Shown piece by piece: positions 16,248-24,989 of a stretch of 48,143 nucleotides of DNA. The notes under the pieces are model-generated. The model was given only the letters and a program-made list of their open reading frames with translations. It did no database searches and had not been told where the DNA came from. The stretch comes from Magnetovibrio sp. Its GTDB lineage: Bacteria > Pseudomonadota > Alphaproteobacteria > Rhodospirillales > Magnetovibrionaceae. Within the stretch, counting starts at the first letter, position 1. Each line of letters starts with the position of its first letter. The stretch is taken from assembly GCA_028281525.1 (NCBI GenBank), contig JANQJR010000042.1, positions 1 through 48,143 of the forward strand. Reading direction: 5' to 3'. The position numbers and the translations under genes were made by a program.

Positions 16248-17057
16248 TCAGAACCCCTTCGGCGCATTGCCGCCTAAACTTTTTGACGGCGTCCGCCAGG
16301 GTTCCATCCAACGCTTCACGGGTTCAAGGACGGCATATTCGACGAACAACAGCATGGCCAACAACAACAAAATCAAGCCAAGGGTTCCGGCCATGTCCAG
16401 GTTGGTGCGCGTTAGCGCCATGGCGCCGCCGATGCCGTCATCGGTGGACAACAATTCGGCCATGACGGTGATCTTCCAAGCCATGCCCAGGGCTGTGATC
16501 CACGCAGGAAACAGATAGGACAAAACGTGGGGGAGGTGCACATCCGCCAACATCATCCAAAACGGCGTGCGATAGGTGCGCGCCATGTCCTCAAGCCCCC
16601 GGTCAATAGTCAAAGTGCCTTGCATGGCCCCGGCGAAGGTAATCGGCAAGACAGTCACCAAAACGGTGAACATGGCCGATGCGCCGCCGAGGCCGAACCA
16701 CAACAGCGCCAGGACAATCCATGAAATCGGCGGGACCCCCAGCAGCACGGTCACAACCGGTCGCATGGCGCGCGCCGCCGTGCGTGACAGGCCGGCGGAA
16801 ATGCCCAGAATGCTGCCCAGGAAGCCCGCCGCCAAGAAACTGCCGATGGCGCGTTGCGCGGTCAGGACGGCCGCGTCTTGTCCGCTGCCGTCCTCGAACA
16901 TGGAGATAAGCGCCTGTCCGGCCTCGATGGGCGACGGCAATATGAACGAACCATAGGCCTGGTGGCCCATCTCCCACAATGCGGCAAACAAGAGCAAGCT
17001 GGCGGCCGGCCCCCAGCCACTCCATACATAAGCCAAGGTGTCTTTGATAAAAGTCAT
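16248..17057 (-). CDS. ABC transporter permease, NitT/TauT type
   Basis: A 269-residue inner-membrane permease with about six membrane segments. The EAA-type loop is visible at LEDMARTYRTPFWMMLADVH, the contact site for the ATPase. Starts MTFIKDTLAY. Gene order substrate-binding protein, permease, ATPase is typical for the group. It is downstream of the binding-protein gene by about 73 bp; that gap holds an inverted repeat (GACCGGT/ACCGGTC region near 17079-17110) that may lower expression of distal genes. Confidence 0.86.
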   Translation of the reverse strand: MTFIKDTLAYVWSGWGPAASLLLFAALWEMGHQAYGSFILPSPIEAGQALISMFEDGSGQDAAVLTAQRAIGSFLAAGFLGSILGISAGLSRTAARAMRPVVTVLLGVPPISWIVLALLWFGLGGASAMFTVLVTVLPITFAGAMQGTLTIDRGLEDMARTYRTPFWMMLADVHLPHVLSYLFPAWITALGMAWKITVMAELLSTDDGIGGAMALTRTNLDMAGTLGLILLLLAMLLFVEYAVLEPVKRWMEPWRTPSKSLGGNAPKGF

Positions 17058-17130
17058 GCTGCTGCCTATTGAACAAACCGGTCTTCACGCCCTACAGCAT
17101 GAAGACCGGTTCAGGTTCGTGATCGGAAAT

Positions 17131-18120
17131 CTATGCGGAAAGATAGAAGGAAGCCTCCGGCATCTTTCCGCCCAGGATGGACGGAGATGTGTCGTAGAGA
17201 GTCTGGAAAAAGAACTCCAATTCATCGCGCACTTCTTTTGCCGTACTTGACGACAGGTTGCACCAGGGAATGGATTTTTCGATCACCTTCGCATTCACCC
17301 CCATGTAATCCGCGCTCAGCGCCCCCGCGCTGGCGGGATTGTTGGTGGTCCACGTCACCGACCCCGCGATGGCTTGTTGCAAGTCTTTGATCAGTTCCGG
17401 TTTGGATTGCAGCAAAGGTTCGGCAACCAACACTCCGGCTTGGGGAATACGCGGCGCGCGCCCGGTGACCCGTGCCCATTCGTCCTGCAAATTGATGACC
17501 CGGCGCACGGGAACGCTGTTTTTCAATCCTTGGAACAAGCTGGCCGTTGCCGCCGGTTCCGGCAGCACCGCAGTCTGCGCGCGTCCGGATATCAACATGG
17601 CGATGGCTTGCATCGGGTTGCTGACGTAGACCAGTTCGACATCCTTGCCGATGGTCATACCGCTTTCACGGGCGACGTGTTGGAACACCAGATCCGGCAT
17701 GTCGTTCTTGTAAAACATGACCACCTTTTTGCCCGCCAGGTCGGCGAAGCGATTCACAGACTCATCCGTGCTCACGACGTATAGAAGGCCAAAGGTCATG
17801 ACGTTGAGAAGGCGCACGCCAACACCCTGGTTGGCCATATTGGCGGCCACGTAGGTCGGCGTGCCGGTCACTTGCATGGTCCCGGAGGTTACGCCCGCTC
17901 GAAGTTGGTCGGGATTGCGCCACGTCTTGAAACCCATCTGCGGAACGTGGTGGCTCAATTTGCCGCGCGCCGCCACATGGGCCAAGGCAATGGACGGGCC
18001 CGCGGGCGGGCCATGCAGGATCAAGTTGCCAGGTGCTGCTGCTCTGAGCGGCGAAGCGTTCACCAATCCAACGGCGCTTAAAGATGTGGCGCCTGCCAGG
18101 AAATTTCGACGAGTTAACAT
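17131..18120 (-). CDS. ABC transporter substrate-binding protein, NMT1/THI5-like, Tat signal
   Basis: A 329-residue periplasmic binding protein. The N-terminus has a twin-arginine signal, LTRRNFLAGA, followed by a hydrophobic stretch and a likely cleavage after an Ala-rich site (SPLRAAAP). The mature part has the two-lobed NitT/TauT pattern, with LAGKKVVMFY and AVLPEPAATA. ATG 18120 is preferred because GAGGA lies eight bases upstream. Tat export implies folding in the cytoplasm, sometimes with a cofactor. It follows the outer-membrane receptor by only 11 bp. Confidence 0.85.
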   Translation of the reverse strand: MLTRRNFLAGATSLSAVGLVNASPLRAAAPGNLILHGPPAGPSIALAHVAARGKLSHHVPQMGFKTWRNPDQLRAGVTSGTMQVTGTPTYVAANMANQGVGVRLLNVMTFGLLYVVSTDESVNRFADLAGKKVVMFYKNDMPDLVFQHVARESGMTIGKDVELVYVSNPMQAIAMLISGRAQTAVLPEPAATASLFQGLKNSVPVRRVINLQDEWARVTGRAPRIPQAGVLVAEPLLQSKPELIKDLQQAIAGSVTWTTNNPASAGALSADYMGVNAKVIEKSIPWCNLSSSTAKEVRDELEFFFQTLYDTSPSILGGKMPEASFYLSA

Positions 18121-18131
18121 GATACGGTTCC

Positions 18132-20147
18132 TCAAAAGCTTGCTGTGGCGCGAAGGTAATAAGTGCGGCCCGGCGCGAGGACGCGGTCGGGCGCACCCGC
18201 ATCCGTGAACGCGCCGATGTCATGGATGGAATAGCGTTTGTCCAGGGCGTTATCGATGCCCAGCTTGACGGCCACCCGGTTGTAAATCTGTGCCCCGCCA
18301 TAGAGGTCCAGAACGCCAAACCCGCCGGTTTGGCCCACATCGTATCCCGAGCCGGTGGACGGGTCGTCGTCGACCCGGCTTTGGCGCGTGACCAGACGGA
18401 GCTTAGTGCCTGCGTGCCACGTGCCGATGTTGGTCAGGTCATCGTGGTAGTCGACCAGCCAGTTGACCTCGAACGGACGGACGCCGTAGAGCGCCCGATT
18501 GTCGCTGGTGTTGTTGCCCCAGTTGAAGGCCGCGTTCAAGCGGGTGGACACGTTGCGGGTTGCGTTCCATTGGGCGTCGAATTCCGCCGTCGCCAGATCG
18601 GCGTCCACATTGCGCCAAATGGTCGCGTTGTCCGACAGCAAGATGCCGTCTTGTCCGTGCGCACGGTCGCGGGTGATGAAGTTGTTCACCCGGTCGAACG
18701 AGCCGCTGAGCTGCACCTGCCACGAATCCCCACCGGGTTTGCTGCGCCCGTATTCGACGTAGCCGTCTCCTTTCCAGGACCAGCCGAGTTCCGCCTTGTA
18801 ATGCTCCTCGGGCTTGATCTGCGGGTTGCCGACATTGCGTGATGGCGTGCCGATGGCCGCGTTGATGTTGCGCGATGGGGCAGCGAAATATTTTTCGAGC
18901 TGACTGCCCGAACGCATGATGCGCCCCACGGAGCCCGTGAGCGCCATGTTGTCGTTGAGGAACTCTTCCTTCACATCCAACTTGACGCTGATGTTGTGGT
19001 CTTGACTGTCGTTGTCCAGGTTCGCGCCGTAGTATTGTTCGTACAACTGCTGGGACGTTAAAACAGTACTGCCGGCGTTGATTGTCGTTTTATGCAGATC
19101 GCTGGCGCTGGTGTCGACGAATTCGTACCGTACGCCTAAGTTCACATGCCGGTCGGGGGTCAGATCGATGGCTGATTCCCCGTCGAGCCGCGCCGACAAA
19201 TAATGAATGCCCGGCAATTGATAAGCTGAAACGATATTCAAATCGTTCAATTGCGGGCCGCCCAAACGTTTCCCATTGTAATTGGTGTGGTCCGCGCCAA
19301 GCCTCACGCGGTTTTTCGCACCGAAAGCCGCAAACTCGACCGTGCCTTGTCCGCCTATTCTTGTGACGTCTTTCTGGCCGATGTTGTAATTTGCGACCGG
19401 CGTGCTTTCTCGGAACGTGAAATTATTGGCTTCGCGTTCCGTTTCCACGAAAGTGGCTTCCAGTTTGATGGCGTCGATGCCGTTGAGGGGGGCTTTGATT
19501 TCGTAAACCGCCTTGCCGATGCTGCGTTCGGTCTTAATCGGGTCTTGCCCGTCGCCACGCACCAACGGCACACCGGATTCCGTCGAGCTTCGCGTCGAAT
19601 TGGTCAAATGATCGTCGATCCGGTCGTGAATGACAGCAATCTTCAATGCCTGCCCGGCTTTGGGAAACAGACCGTAGACGAATTGTCCCGATTTTCGCTT
19701 GTAGCCGTAACGTTGCTTATCGGTTTCAGATGGCACCGACAATTGTCCGACGTCTTCATAAGACCCCACGGCCTTGACCAGATGCTTCGTATCCCGGTAC
19801 GTCACGTCGGCGAAGCCGTCCTTGGCACTGCCCGCGCCATCATAGCCGCCACCGGCTTTGACGATCTTACCGCTGGACATGATGCTGTCCAACGCGGGAC
19901 TCCAGGTGTCGATATTGTCTTTGCGGTAAGGCTTGTTGCTCGCGGCTCCCGTGTAATCGACGATAGGAATAACGGCGAACGGCCCCGGCTTGTGATGCTG
20001 GGTCAGCGTCGGCACCAATGGACCGGCGGGTAATTGCGGCCCCGCGTCTTCTGCCAATACGTTTGATGTGGGAAGAATGAAGGCACTTGTGGTCAACAAC
20101 CGTAAGGCCAGCCCCCTCATGAGGGCAGGATTATCGTTCAGCTTCAC
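18132..20147 (-). CDS. TonB-dependent-receptor-like outer-membrane beta barrel
   Basis: A 671-residue outer-membrane protein ending in the expected C-terminal Phe (YYLRATASF). The last ~550 residues show alternating amphipathic strands and the late TonB-receptor motif LGIDNALDKRYS. An N-terminal signal region (LRLLTTSAFILPTSNVLA) is present. I cannot find a normal plug domain: there is no IRG...R-type motif, no LLDG, and barrel-like strands seem to begin by about residue 95. The start is GTG 20147 after GAGGAG. It lies between hemP and a NitT/TauT ABC system, so a haem or iron-complex receptor is likely. The missing plug is the main oddity. Confidence 0.8.
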   Translation of the reverse strand: MKLNDNPALMRGLALRLLTTSAFILPTSNVLAEDAGPQLPAGPLVPTLTQHHKPGPFAVIPIVDYTGAASNKPYRKDNIDTWSPALDSIMSSGKIVKAGGGYDGAGSAKDGFADVTYRDTKHLVKAVGSYEDVGQLSVPSETDKQRYGYKRKSGQFVYGLFPKAGQALKIAVIHDRIDDHLTNSTRSSTESGVPLVRGDGQDPIKTERSIGKAVYEIKAPLNGIDAIKLEATFVETEREANNFTFRESTPVANYNIGQKDVTRIGGQGTVEFAAFGAKNRVRLGADHTNYNGKRLGGPQLNDLNIVSAYQLPGIHYLSARLDGESAIDLTPDRHVNLGVRYEFVDTSASDLHKTTINAGSTVLTSQQLYEQYYGANLDNDSQDHNISVKLDVKEEFLNDNMALTGSVGRIMRSGSQLEKYFAAPSRNINAAIGTPSRNVGNPQIKPEEHYKAELGWSWKGDGYVEYGRSKPGGDSWQVQLSGSFDRVNNFITRDRAHGQDGILLSDNATIWRNVDADLATAEFDAQWNATRNVSTRLNAAFNWGNNTSDNRALYGVRPFEVNWLVDYHDDLTNIGTWHAGTKLRLVTRQSRVDDDPSTGSGYDVGQTGGFGVLDLYGGAQIYNRVAVKLGIDNALDKRYSIHDIGAFTDAGAPDRVLAPGRTYYLRATASF

Positions 20148-20277
20148 AGCCGGTCTCCTCTAAACCAGATGAGACGGTTTCCATCGCTGGCTGGCGTTCG
20201 GTCAAAACCGGCGGCTTGCTGACTTGGGCAACGTCAATTGTCGGGGTCCGGATCGGTCGATAGGCCGATCCAAACGT

Positions 20278-20532
20278 TTATTTGCACAAAATCAATTTGT
20301 TTTGCTTCGTAATCCTCAAAGTGTACTTATCGCCGTTGTGATCGATGCAAAGCTCGTCCCCATCGGCGAACAGTTCCGTTGATAAATATCGTGGGCGGCC
20401 ACAATCGCATCCGCGAGGCCTCAAACCCGCCGTTTGCGCTGCATCGCCTTTCCCTTTGTCCTGCGGCGATGTGCAGCACTCGCCTTCATGCTGAGCGTGA
20501 TCCACCGCCACTACAACACGACCATTTTTCAT
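20278..20532 (-). CDS. hemP: Hemin uptake protein HemP family
   Basis: An 84-residue protein whose last ~35 residues match HemP: GDELCIDHNGDKYTLRITKQ and a final KLILCK. HemP/HmuP proteins accompany haem-receptor genes and promote their expression in alpha- and betaproteobacteria. The N-terminal half is longer than usual and has five cysteines (ECC, CDCG among them), not typical of the family. A Fur-type box lies about 20 bp upstream (20553-20574). A 7-bp GC-rich hairpin (20250-20271) sits between this gene and the receptor gene. Confidence 0.8.
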   Translation of the reverse strand: MKNGRVVVAVDHAQHEGECCTSPQDKGKGDAAQTAGLRPRGCDCGRPRYLSTELFADGDELCIDHNGDKYTLRITKQNKLILCK

Positions 20533-20552
20533 GAAATGCGCCCACGCCCGTA

Positions 20553-20574
20553 TTGAGAATAATTATTAATAGCA
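20553..20574 (-). promoter_or_regulatory. Fur box upstream of hemP
   Basis: TTGAGAATAATTATTAATAG matches the AT-rich palindromic Fur operator (GATAATNATTATC core). It lies just upstream of hemP and fits iron repression of the hemP-receptor-ABC-nnrS operon. Confidence 0.65.
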
Positions 20575-20978
20575 TATTAGGGTGTGCTCATCAAGGGGGC
20601 GAATCAATATGTGTGAGTGGACCTGATCCAGCGGCTTGTCGTCTTTTGTGGCCATGGTCGGGATACCCGGGGCCCCGGTTGTAGGCCTCGGTTATCGGGG
20701 AGAATGACGATGTTAAACGTCATTTGACATGCATCACATAAAATGCGAATGATTATCATTAGCTTGCAATGTATGCTTAAAAAGTATAAGCCTCTGGTGT
20801 TTTGCACAGTAGCAGCCCTGACAAAAAAACACGGGGCGTGGGCGCAAATGTAAAGTCCACAAAAAGAATATGGGAATTTTGTTTTGCGCTCAGGGGATGA
20901 ACCTATAGATGCGGCCCCAACAGGGGGCATGTCGGTATTTCAGGACATGGCGCGTCAAAATTATATTGGGAAAAACTA
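20575..20978. promoter_or_regulatory. Gene-free control region between hemP and fur, with Fur box
   Basis: No gene is seen here. A good Fur box, GCGAATGATTATCATTAGC, lies at 20745-20763 with the core AATGATTATCATT. Just before it is a second inverted repeat, AATGACG (20703-20709) with CGTCATT (20718-20724), which could be another operator or a hairpin. The Fur box suggests autoregulation of fur at 20979, or joint control of both divergent units. Confidence 0.65.
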
Positions 20979-21434
20979 ATGTCTTCAAAAGAAGTCTCAC
21001 GCATTGAAGAAGCTTGCCAAGAGAGCGGCATGATGATGACAAGCCAGCGCCGGGTTATTGCGCGTGTTTTGTCCAACACAACGGACCATCTGGATGTTGA
21101 GGAACTGCATCGTCTTGCCAATGCGCAAGATCCGAGCATTGCCATCGCGACCGTATACCGGACCGTTCGCCTGTTCGAAGAAGCCGGTATTTTGGAGCGC
21201 CATGATTTTGGTGACGGCCGGGCGCACTACGAAGAGGCGGGGGACGAGCATCACGATCATATGATTGACGTCAATTCCGGCAAGGTCATTGAGTTTTACA
21301 ATAAAGAGCTTGAGGCACTGCAGGAACAAGTCGCTGCGGAATTGGGATATCGCCTCGTGGGCCACAAGATGGAGCTCTTTGCCGTTCCTCTGGATTCGAG
21401 CAATGATGCGGACGAAGACAAAGCGGACGAATGA
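20979..21434 (+). CDS. fur: Fur-family ferric uptake regulator
   Basis: A 151-residue regulator with a winged helix (TSQRRVIARVL, then IAIATVYRTVRLFEEAGIL) and the metal site HHDHMID. It lacks the paired CxxC zinc cysteines of gamma-proteobacterial Fur, as is common for alphaproteobacterial Fur proteins. The C-terminal tail is acidic. Directly upstream of the feo genes and next to several Fur-type operators, so it probably controls this block; whether it is the main chromosomal Fur or a local paralogue cannot be told here. The Shine-Dalgarno is weak, ATG 20979. Confidence 0.92.
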   Translation: MSSKEVSRIEEACQESGMMMTSQRRVIARVLSNTTDHLDVEELHRLANAQDPSIAIATVYRTVRLFEEAGILERHDFGDGRAHYEEAGDEHHDHMIDVNSGKVIEFYNKELEALQEQVAAELGYRLVGHKMELFAVPLDSSNDADEDKADE

Positions 21435-21524
21435 TGCCGATGGCCGGAAAGCCTGAGACGCACGATGAAATCATTGTGTCTTTGGTCACCAAAAAAACCC
21501 CCTTCATAAAGACAGTCTAACTTA

Positions 21525-21546
21525 TTGCAAATGACTCTCACTTGCG
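21525..21546 (+). promoter_or_regulatory. Fur-type operator of the feo operon
   Basis: GCAAATGACTCTCACTTGC (21527-21545) is a 19-bp imperfect palindrome (GCAA-N-TGA, TCA-N-TTGC), 88 bp before feoA. It resembles the other iron boxes in this block and is the obvious site for iron repression of feo. Confidence 0.65.
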
Positions 21547-21633
21547 TTAAAATTCACAACAATGTGGTGTAATTGGGGGTGCCGTCTCGTGATCCAGACC
21601 GTTCGCACCCTTCGAATGTGTCGATAGGAGTCT

Positions 21634-21879
21634 ATGCAAAAACAAGCAAAACCCTATGCCCTGGGGCTTGCCCCGGAAGGGCAAGCTGTGCGGATTGAAT
21701 CCCTCGCCGCCGGCAAGAACTTGGACAACCGTCTATCGGACCTCGGTTTGAATATCGGTGCGGAAGTCACGGTTGTTCAGCGCCAGGGCAGTGGACTCGT
21801 GGTCGCTCGTGAGGCGGCGCGGATTGCCATCGGCGGCGGTATGGCCATGAAGATCATGGTCCGGGACGCTGACGTTTAG
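21634..21879 (+). CDS. feoA: FeoA ferrous iron transport protein (first copy)
   Basis: An 81-residue cytosolic protein with an SH3-like fold: a glycine-rich beta-barrel pattern with LSDLGLNIGAEVTVVQRQG and ARIAIGGGMAMKIMV. FeoA acts with FeoB in ferrous iron uptake. GATAGGAG lies just before ATG 21634. First gene of feoA-feoA-feoB, downstream of the Fur box at 21525. Confidence 0.9.
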   Translation: MQKQAKPYALGLAPEGQAVRIESLAAGKNLDNRLSDLGLNIGAEVTVVQRQGSGLVVAREAARIAIGGGMAMKIMVRDADV

Positions 21880-21940
21880 CCGTTAAACCGATCAGACTCT
21901 TTGGCGCTTCGCCAAACTCAAGTCTTTGGAGGACAAAGAG

Positions 21941-22171
21941 ATGACATTGAAAGAGATGAATGTGGGGGACTCGGGACAAGTCTCCGGTTTTGAAGAAGGT
22001 GAGCGAAGCTATCGCAAGAAGCTTTTGGCCATGGGCTTGACCCCGGGAACGGCTTTCGACGTCACGCGCGTGGCGCCTATGGGCGACCCGGTCGAGATCG
22101 AAGTGCGCGGTTTCAAGCTGAGCCTGCGCAAGCATGAGGCGGCAGCCGTACGGGTGGAGAAAGCATCATGA
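21941..22171 (+). CDS. feoA: FeoA ferrous iron transport protein (second copy)
   Basis: A 76-residue FeoA with KKLLAMGLTPGTAFDVTRVAP and a C-terminal LRKHEAAAVRV, the usual order of the family. I choose ATG 21941 because GGAGGAC lies seven bases upstream; a TTG at 21926 would overlap that site. The stop overlaps the feoB start (ATGA), so this copy is coupled to feoB. Double feoA is common in iron-hungry alphaproteobacteria, including magnetotactic ones. The two copies differ considerably, so they are probably not redundant. Confidence 0.92.
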   Translation: MTLKEMNVGDSGQVSGFEEGERSYRKKLLAMGLTPGTAFDVTRVAPMGDPVEIEVRGFKLSLRKHEAAAVRVEKAS

Positions 22172-24510
22172 GCGACAAATTTGTAATTGGTGTGGTGGGC
22201 AATCCCAACTCGGGAAAGACCACTTTGTTCAATGCCATGACCGGCGCGAAGCAGCGGGTCGGCAACTGGCCGGGCGTGACCGTGGAGCGCAAGGTCGGCG
22301 CCTATCAACACGACGACGTCAGCTACGAGGTGATCGACCTACCCGGGACCTATTCTCTAGACGTGACCAACGAGGATATTTCCCTGGATGAAAAGATTGC
22401 GCGCGATTTCGTGCATGCTAACGAGGCCGATGTCATCGTCAATATCGTCGACGCCTCGAACTTGGAGCGCAATCTCTATCTCACCGCCCAGTTGATCGAA
22501 ATGCGCAAACCCATGATCGTGGCGCTCAACATGATGGATGTGGCCGAAGCCATGGGGGTCAAGGTCGATGTCGCGGGCATGGCGGACAAACTGGGCTGTC
22601 CGGTGGTGCCGGTGGTTGCGGTGAATCAGAACGGTGTGCCGGAACTGAAAGATGCGGTAGCCGAGGCGGTGAAAACCAAGCCGGTTTCCGCTGCGAAAAT
22701 CGCCTATGACGATTCTTTGGAGACGGCGATTACCGGGCTTATGGCGCAAGTGCAATCGACGGCCGACGCGGCTGGTGCGAATTCCCGGTGGCTGGCCGCG
22801 CGTCTTCTGGAAGGGGATGGCCTGGCGCGCCGTTTGGCTGGGCCTTCGGTGGTTTCCGACGAAGCTTTGGCGGAGTCTCAGTCGAACTTGAGCGAGGACG
22901 TCGATATTCTTCTCGCGGATGGGCGTTACGGCTTCGCCAATTCGGCGGCGCAAGCGCATGCGAAGAAAGCGGCCAAGGTGTCGCGCAATATCTCGGATAA
23001 AATCGACCGCGTCGTGCTCAACCGCGCGCTCGGTATCCCGATCTTTTTGGGGATGATGTATCTGATGTTCATGTTCACCATCAACATCGGCGGATCCTTC
23101 ATCGACTTCTTCGACATCTTCAGCGGCGCCATCTTCGTCGATGGTTTCGGGGCTTTGCTGGCAAGCTTGGGAATGCCGGATATTGGCGTGCTGTTGCTCG
23201 CCACCGGCATCGGCGGCGGCATTCAGGTGGTGGCCACCTTTATTCCGGTGATCGCCTTCCTGTATCTGTTCCTGTCGGTTCTGGAAGATTCCGGTTATAT
23301 GGCGCGGGCCGCCTTTGTCATGGACCGGGCCATGCGGGCCGTTGGCCTGCCGGGGAAATCCTTCGTGCCGTTGATCGTCGGTTTCGGTTGCAACATCCCG
23401 GCGATCATGGCGACCCGGACCCTGGAACAACACAGGGACCGCATCATGACCATCGTCATGGCGCCGTTCATGTCTTGCGGCGCGCGTCTGCCGGTCTATG
23501 CCCTGTTCGCCGCGGCATTCTTCCCCATCGGCGGGCAAAACATCGTGTTCGGGCTGTATTTGATCGGCATCGCCGTGGCGGTGCTGACCGGCCTGGTGAT
23601 GAAGAACACCATCTTGCAAGGCGAAACGTCGCCCTTCGTCATGGAGTTGCCCCCTTATCACATGCCGACGTTCAAAGGCGTGATGATCCGGGTTTGGGAC
23701 CGCACCATGTCCTTCGTGGTCAGGGCCGGTAAGATTATCGTGCCGATGGTTCTGGTGCTCAACGTCATGAATAGCATCGGCACCGACGGTAGTTTCGGCA
23801 ACGAAGACACCGAAAACTCCGTTCTGAGCGAGGTCGGCAAATCCATCGCGCCGGCGTTCTCCCCCATGGGTCTGGACGAAGAAAACTGGCCGGCCGCGGT
23901 CGGCCTGTTCACCGGTATCCTGGCCAAGGAAGCCGTAGTCGGCACCTTGGATTCCATGTACACCGCCATGGCCGAAGCCGAAGCGGCCGCGGCAGGGATT
24001 GTGGAAGAAGAAGAGCCGTTCTCTTTGATGGCCGGGATCACCGAAGCTTTTGAGACCATTCCGGCGAACCTAGGCGACGCCATGGGTACGTGGGCCGATC
24101 CGATGGGCATCAGCGTCGGTGATGTCAGCACCATCGATGCCGCGTCCGAGGAACAGGAAGTGGCGACGGGAACCTTCGGGGCCATGGCTGCGAAGTTCGA
24201 CGGCGCAGCAGGCGCCTTTGCGTACCTGTTGTTTATCTTGTTGTACTTCCCCTGCACCGCGGCTCTGGCGGCGGTTTACCGGGAAACCAACCTGGCATGG
24301 ACGGCATTCGTTGGTGCCTGGACCACGGGTATTGCGTACGTGATCGCGACGATTTCGTACCAATCGGCTATCTTCACCCGCGACCCGGTGTCGTCCGGGC
24401 TGTGGATTGCGATCATGGTCGGCATCTCCGTGGTGACGTTCGTCGGGTTGCGCATCTGGGGTTCGCGCGAACCTCAACCAGGCATGCCCGCGGCGGAAGG
24501 CAAAGCGTAG
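22168..24510 (+). CDS. feoB: FeoB ferrous iron transporter
   Basis: Inner-membrane Fe(II) transporter of 780 residues. The N-terminal G domain has G1 GNPNSGKTT (about residues 10-18), G3 DLPGTY and G4 NMMD, then a GDI-type helical domain to about residue 270. The membrane part has two Gate-like regions, with conserved cysteines in GFGCNIPA and FMSCGARLPVY. A loop of about 90 residues around 600-680 (acidic, then a DAASEEQEVATG segment) precedes the last helices, a common arrangement. ATG 22168 overlaps the second feoA. Followed by a strong hairpin at 24543-24573. Confidence 0.96.
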   Translation: MSDKFVIGVVGNPNSGKTTLFNAMTGAKQRVGNWPGVTVERKVGAYQHDDVSYEVIDLPGTYSLDVTNEDISLDEKIARDFVHANEADVIVNIVDASNLERNLYLTAQLIEMRKPMIVALNMMDVAEAMGVKVDVAGMADKLGCPVVPVVAVNQNGVPELKDAVAEAVKTKPVSAAKIAYDDSLETAITGLMAQVQSTADAAGANSRWLAARLLEGDGLARRLAGPSVVSDEALAESQSNLSEDVDILLADGRYGFANSAAQAHAKKAAKVSRNISDKIDRVVLNRALGIPIFLGMMYLMFMFTINIGGSFIDFFDIFSGAIFVDGFGALLASLGMPDIGVLLLATGIGGGIQVVATFIPVIAFLYLFLSVLEDSGYMARAAFVMDRAMRAVGLPGKSFVPLIVGFGCNIPAIMATRTLEQHRDRIMTIVMAPFMSCGARLPVYALFAAAFFPIGGQNIVFGLYLIGIAVAVLTGLVMKNTILQGETSPFVMELPPYHMPTFKGVMIRVWDRTMSFVVRAGKIIVPMVLVLNVMNSIGTDGSFGNEDTENSVLSEVGKSIAPAFSPMGLDEENWPAAVGLFTGILAKEAVVGTLDSMYTAMAEAEAAAAGIVEEEEPFSLMAGITEAFETIPANLGDAMGTWADPMGISVGDVSTIDAASEEQEVATGTFGAMAAKFDGAAGAFAYLLFILLYFPCTAALAAVYRETNLAWTAFVGAWTTGIAYVIATISYQSAIFTRDPVSSGLWIAIMVGISVVTFVGLRIWGSREPQPGMPAAEGKA

Positions 24511-24542
24511 CCGCATCGCGGACGCGGTCCAACGTGCACTGG

Positions 24543-24584
24543 TCGGAAGGCTGCGGATAACGCAGCCTTCCGATACCGCATTTT
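24543..24584 (+). terminator. Terminator-like hairpin after feoB
   Basis: A perfect 13-bp stem, TCGGAAGGCTGCG with CGCAGCCTTCCGA around loop GATAA, followed a few bases later by TTTT. The T run is short, so termination may be partial; feoC follows 186 bp later. Confidence 0.6.
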
Positions 24585-24630
24585 AAATAAGCTCAACAAA
24601 ACGCCTTTTGACAGCTGAGGCCGTTCGATC

Positions 24631-24735
24631 ATGCATATTCATTCTCTCGACAACTGGCGCCATGATCACGCGTTCTTGGATATGAGCCAACAGCGCAACG
24701 AACGACTTGTTTACTGGGTGATCTCCAGTCGATAG
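24631..24735 (+). pseudogene. Remnant resembling the N-terminus of a DmeF-type cation efflux protein
   Basis: A 34-codon frame, MHIHSLDNWRHDHAFLDM followed by QQRNERL, then a stop. The HSLDxWRHDHxFL...RNER pattern is how DmeF-like cation diffusion facilitators begin; the membrane domain that should follow is absent. It is either the broken start of such a gene or a short histidine-rich peptide that kept this motif. Located between feoB and feoC. Confidence 0.5.
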
Positions 24736-24758
24736 ACCCATGATAAAGGACAGCTCAA

Positions 24759-24989
24759 ATGATCTTATCCGAGGTTCGCACCTATATCGCCGAACATAAG
24801 CGGGTCACGCTGATGGACATGTGCTATCGTTTCGATGCCGAGCCTGACGCGTTGCGCGGTATGTTGGCGATTTTGCAACGTAAGGACAAAATCAGGATGG
24901 TCGCGGACATATCCACCTGCAGCCCGGGGTGTTGCAAGTGCGACGCGAAGACCAAAGAGATATATGAATGGATCACGCCCGACCCGTGA
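24759..24989 (+). CDS. feoC: FeoC-like winged-helix protein
   Basis: A 76-residue protein beginning MILSEVRTYIAEHKRVTLMDM, the winged-helix pattern of FeoC, followed by a cysteine cluster CSPGCCKC in the wing where FeoC proteins bind iron or an Fe-S cluster. FeoC modulates FeoB or feo expression. An AAAGGA lies before ATG 24759. It ends inside the start of the next gene, so that gene is coupled to it. Confidence 0.8.
   Translation: MILSEVRTYIAEHKRVTLMDMCYRFDAEPDALRGMLAILQRKDKIRMVADISTCSPGCCKCDAKTKEIYEWITPDP

Noticed and set aside
20148-20280. Cobalamin or TPP riboswitch upstream of the receptor gene
   Set aside because: None of the conserved boxes is found; only a short GC hairpin is present.
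22357-23661. A 434-codon minus-strand frame inside feoB
   Set aside because: Antisense shadow of feoB; composition is His/Arg/Gln-rich and no family pattern is seen.
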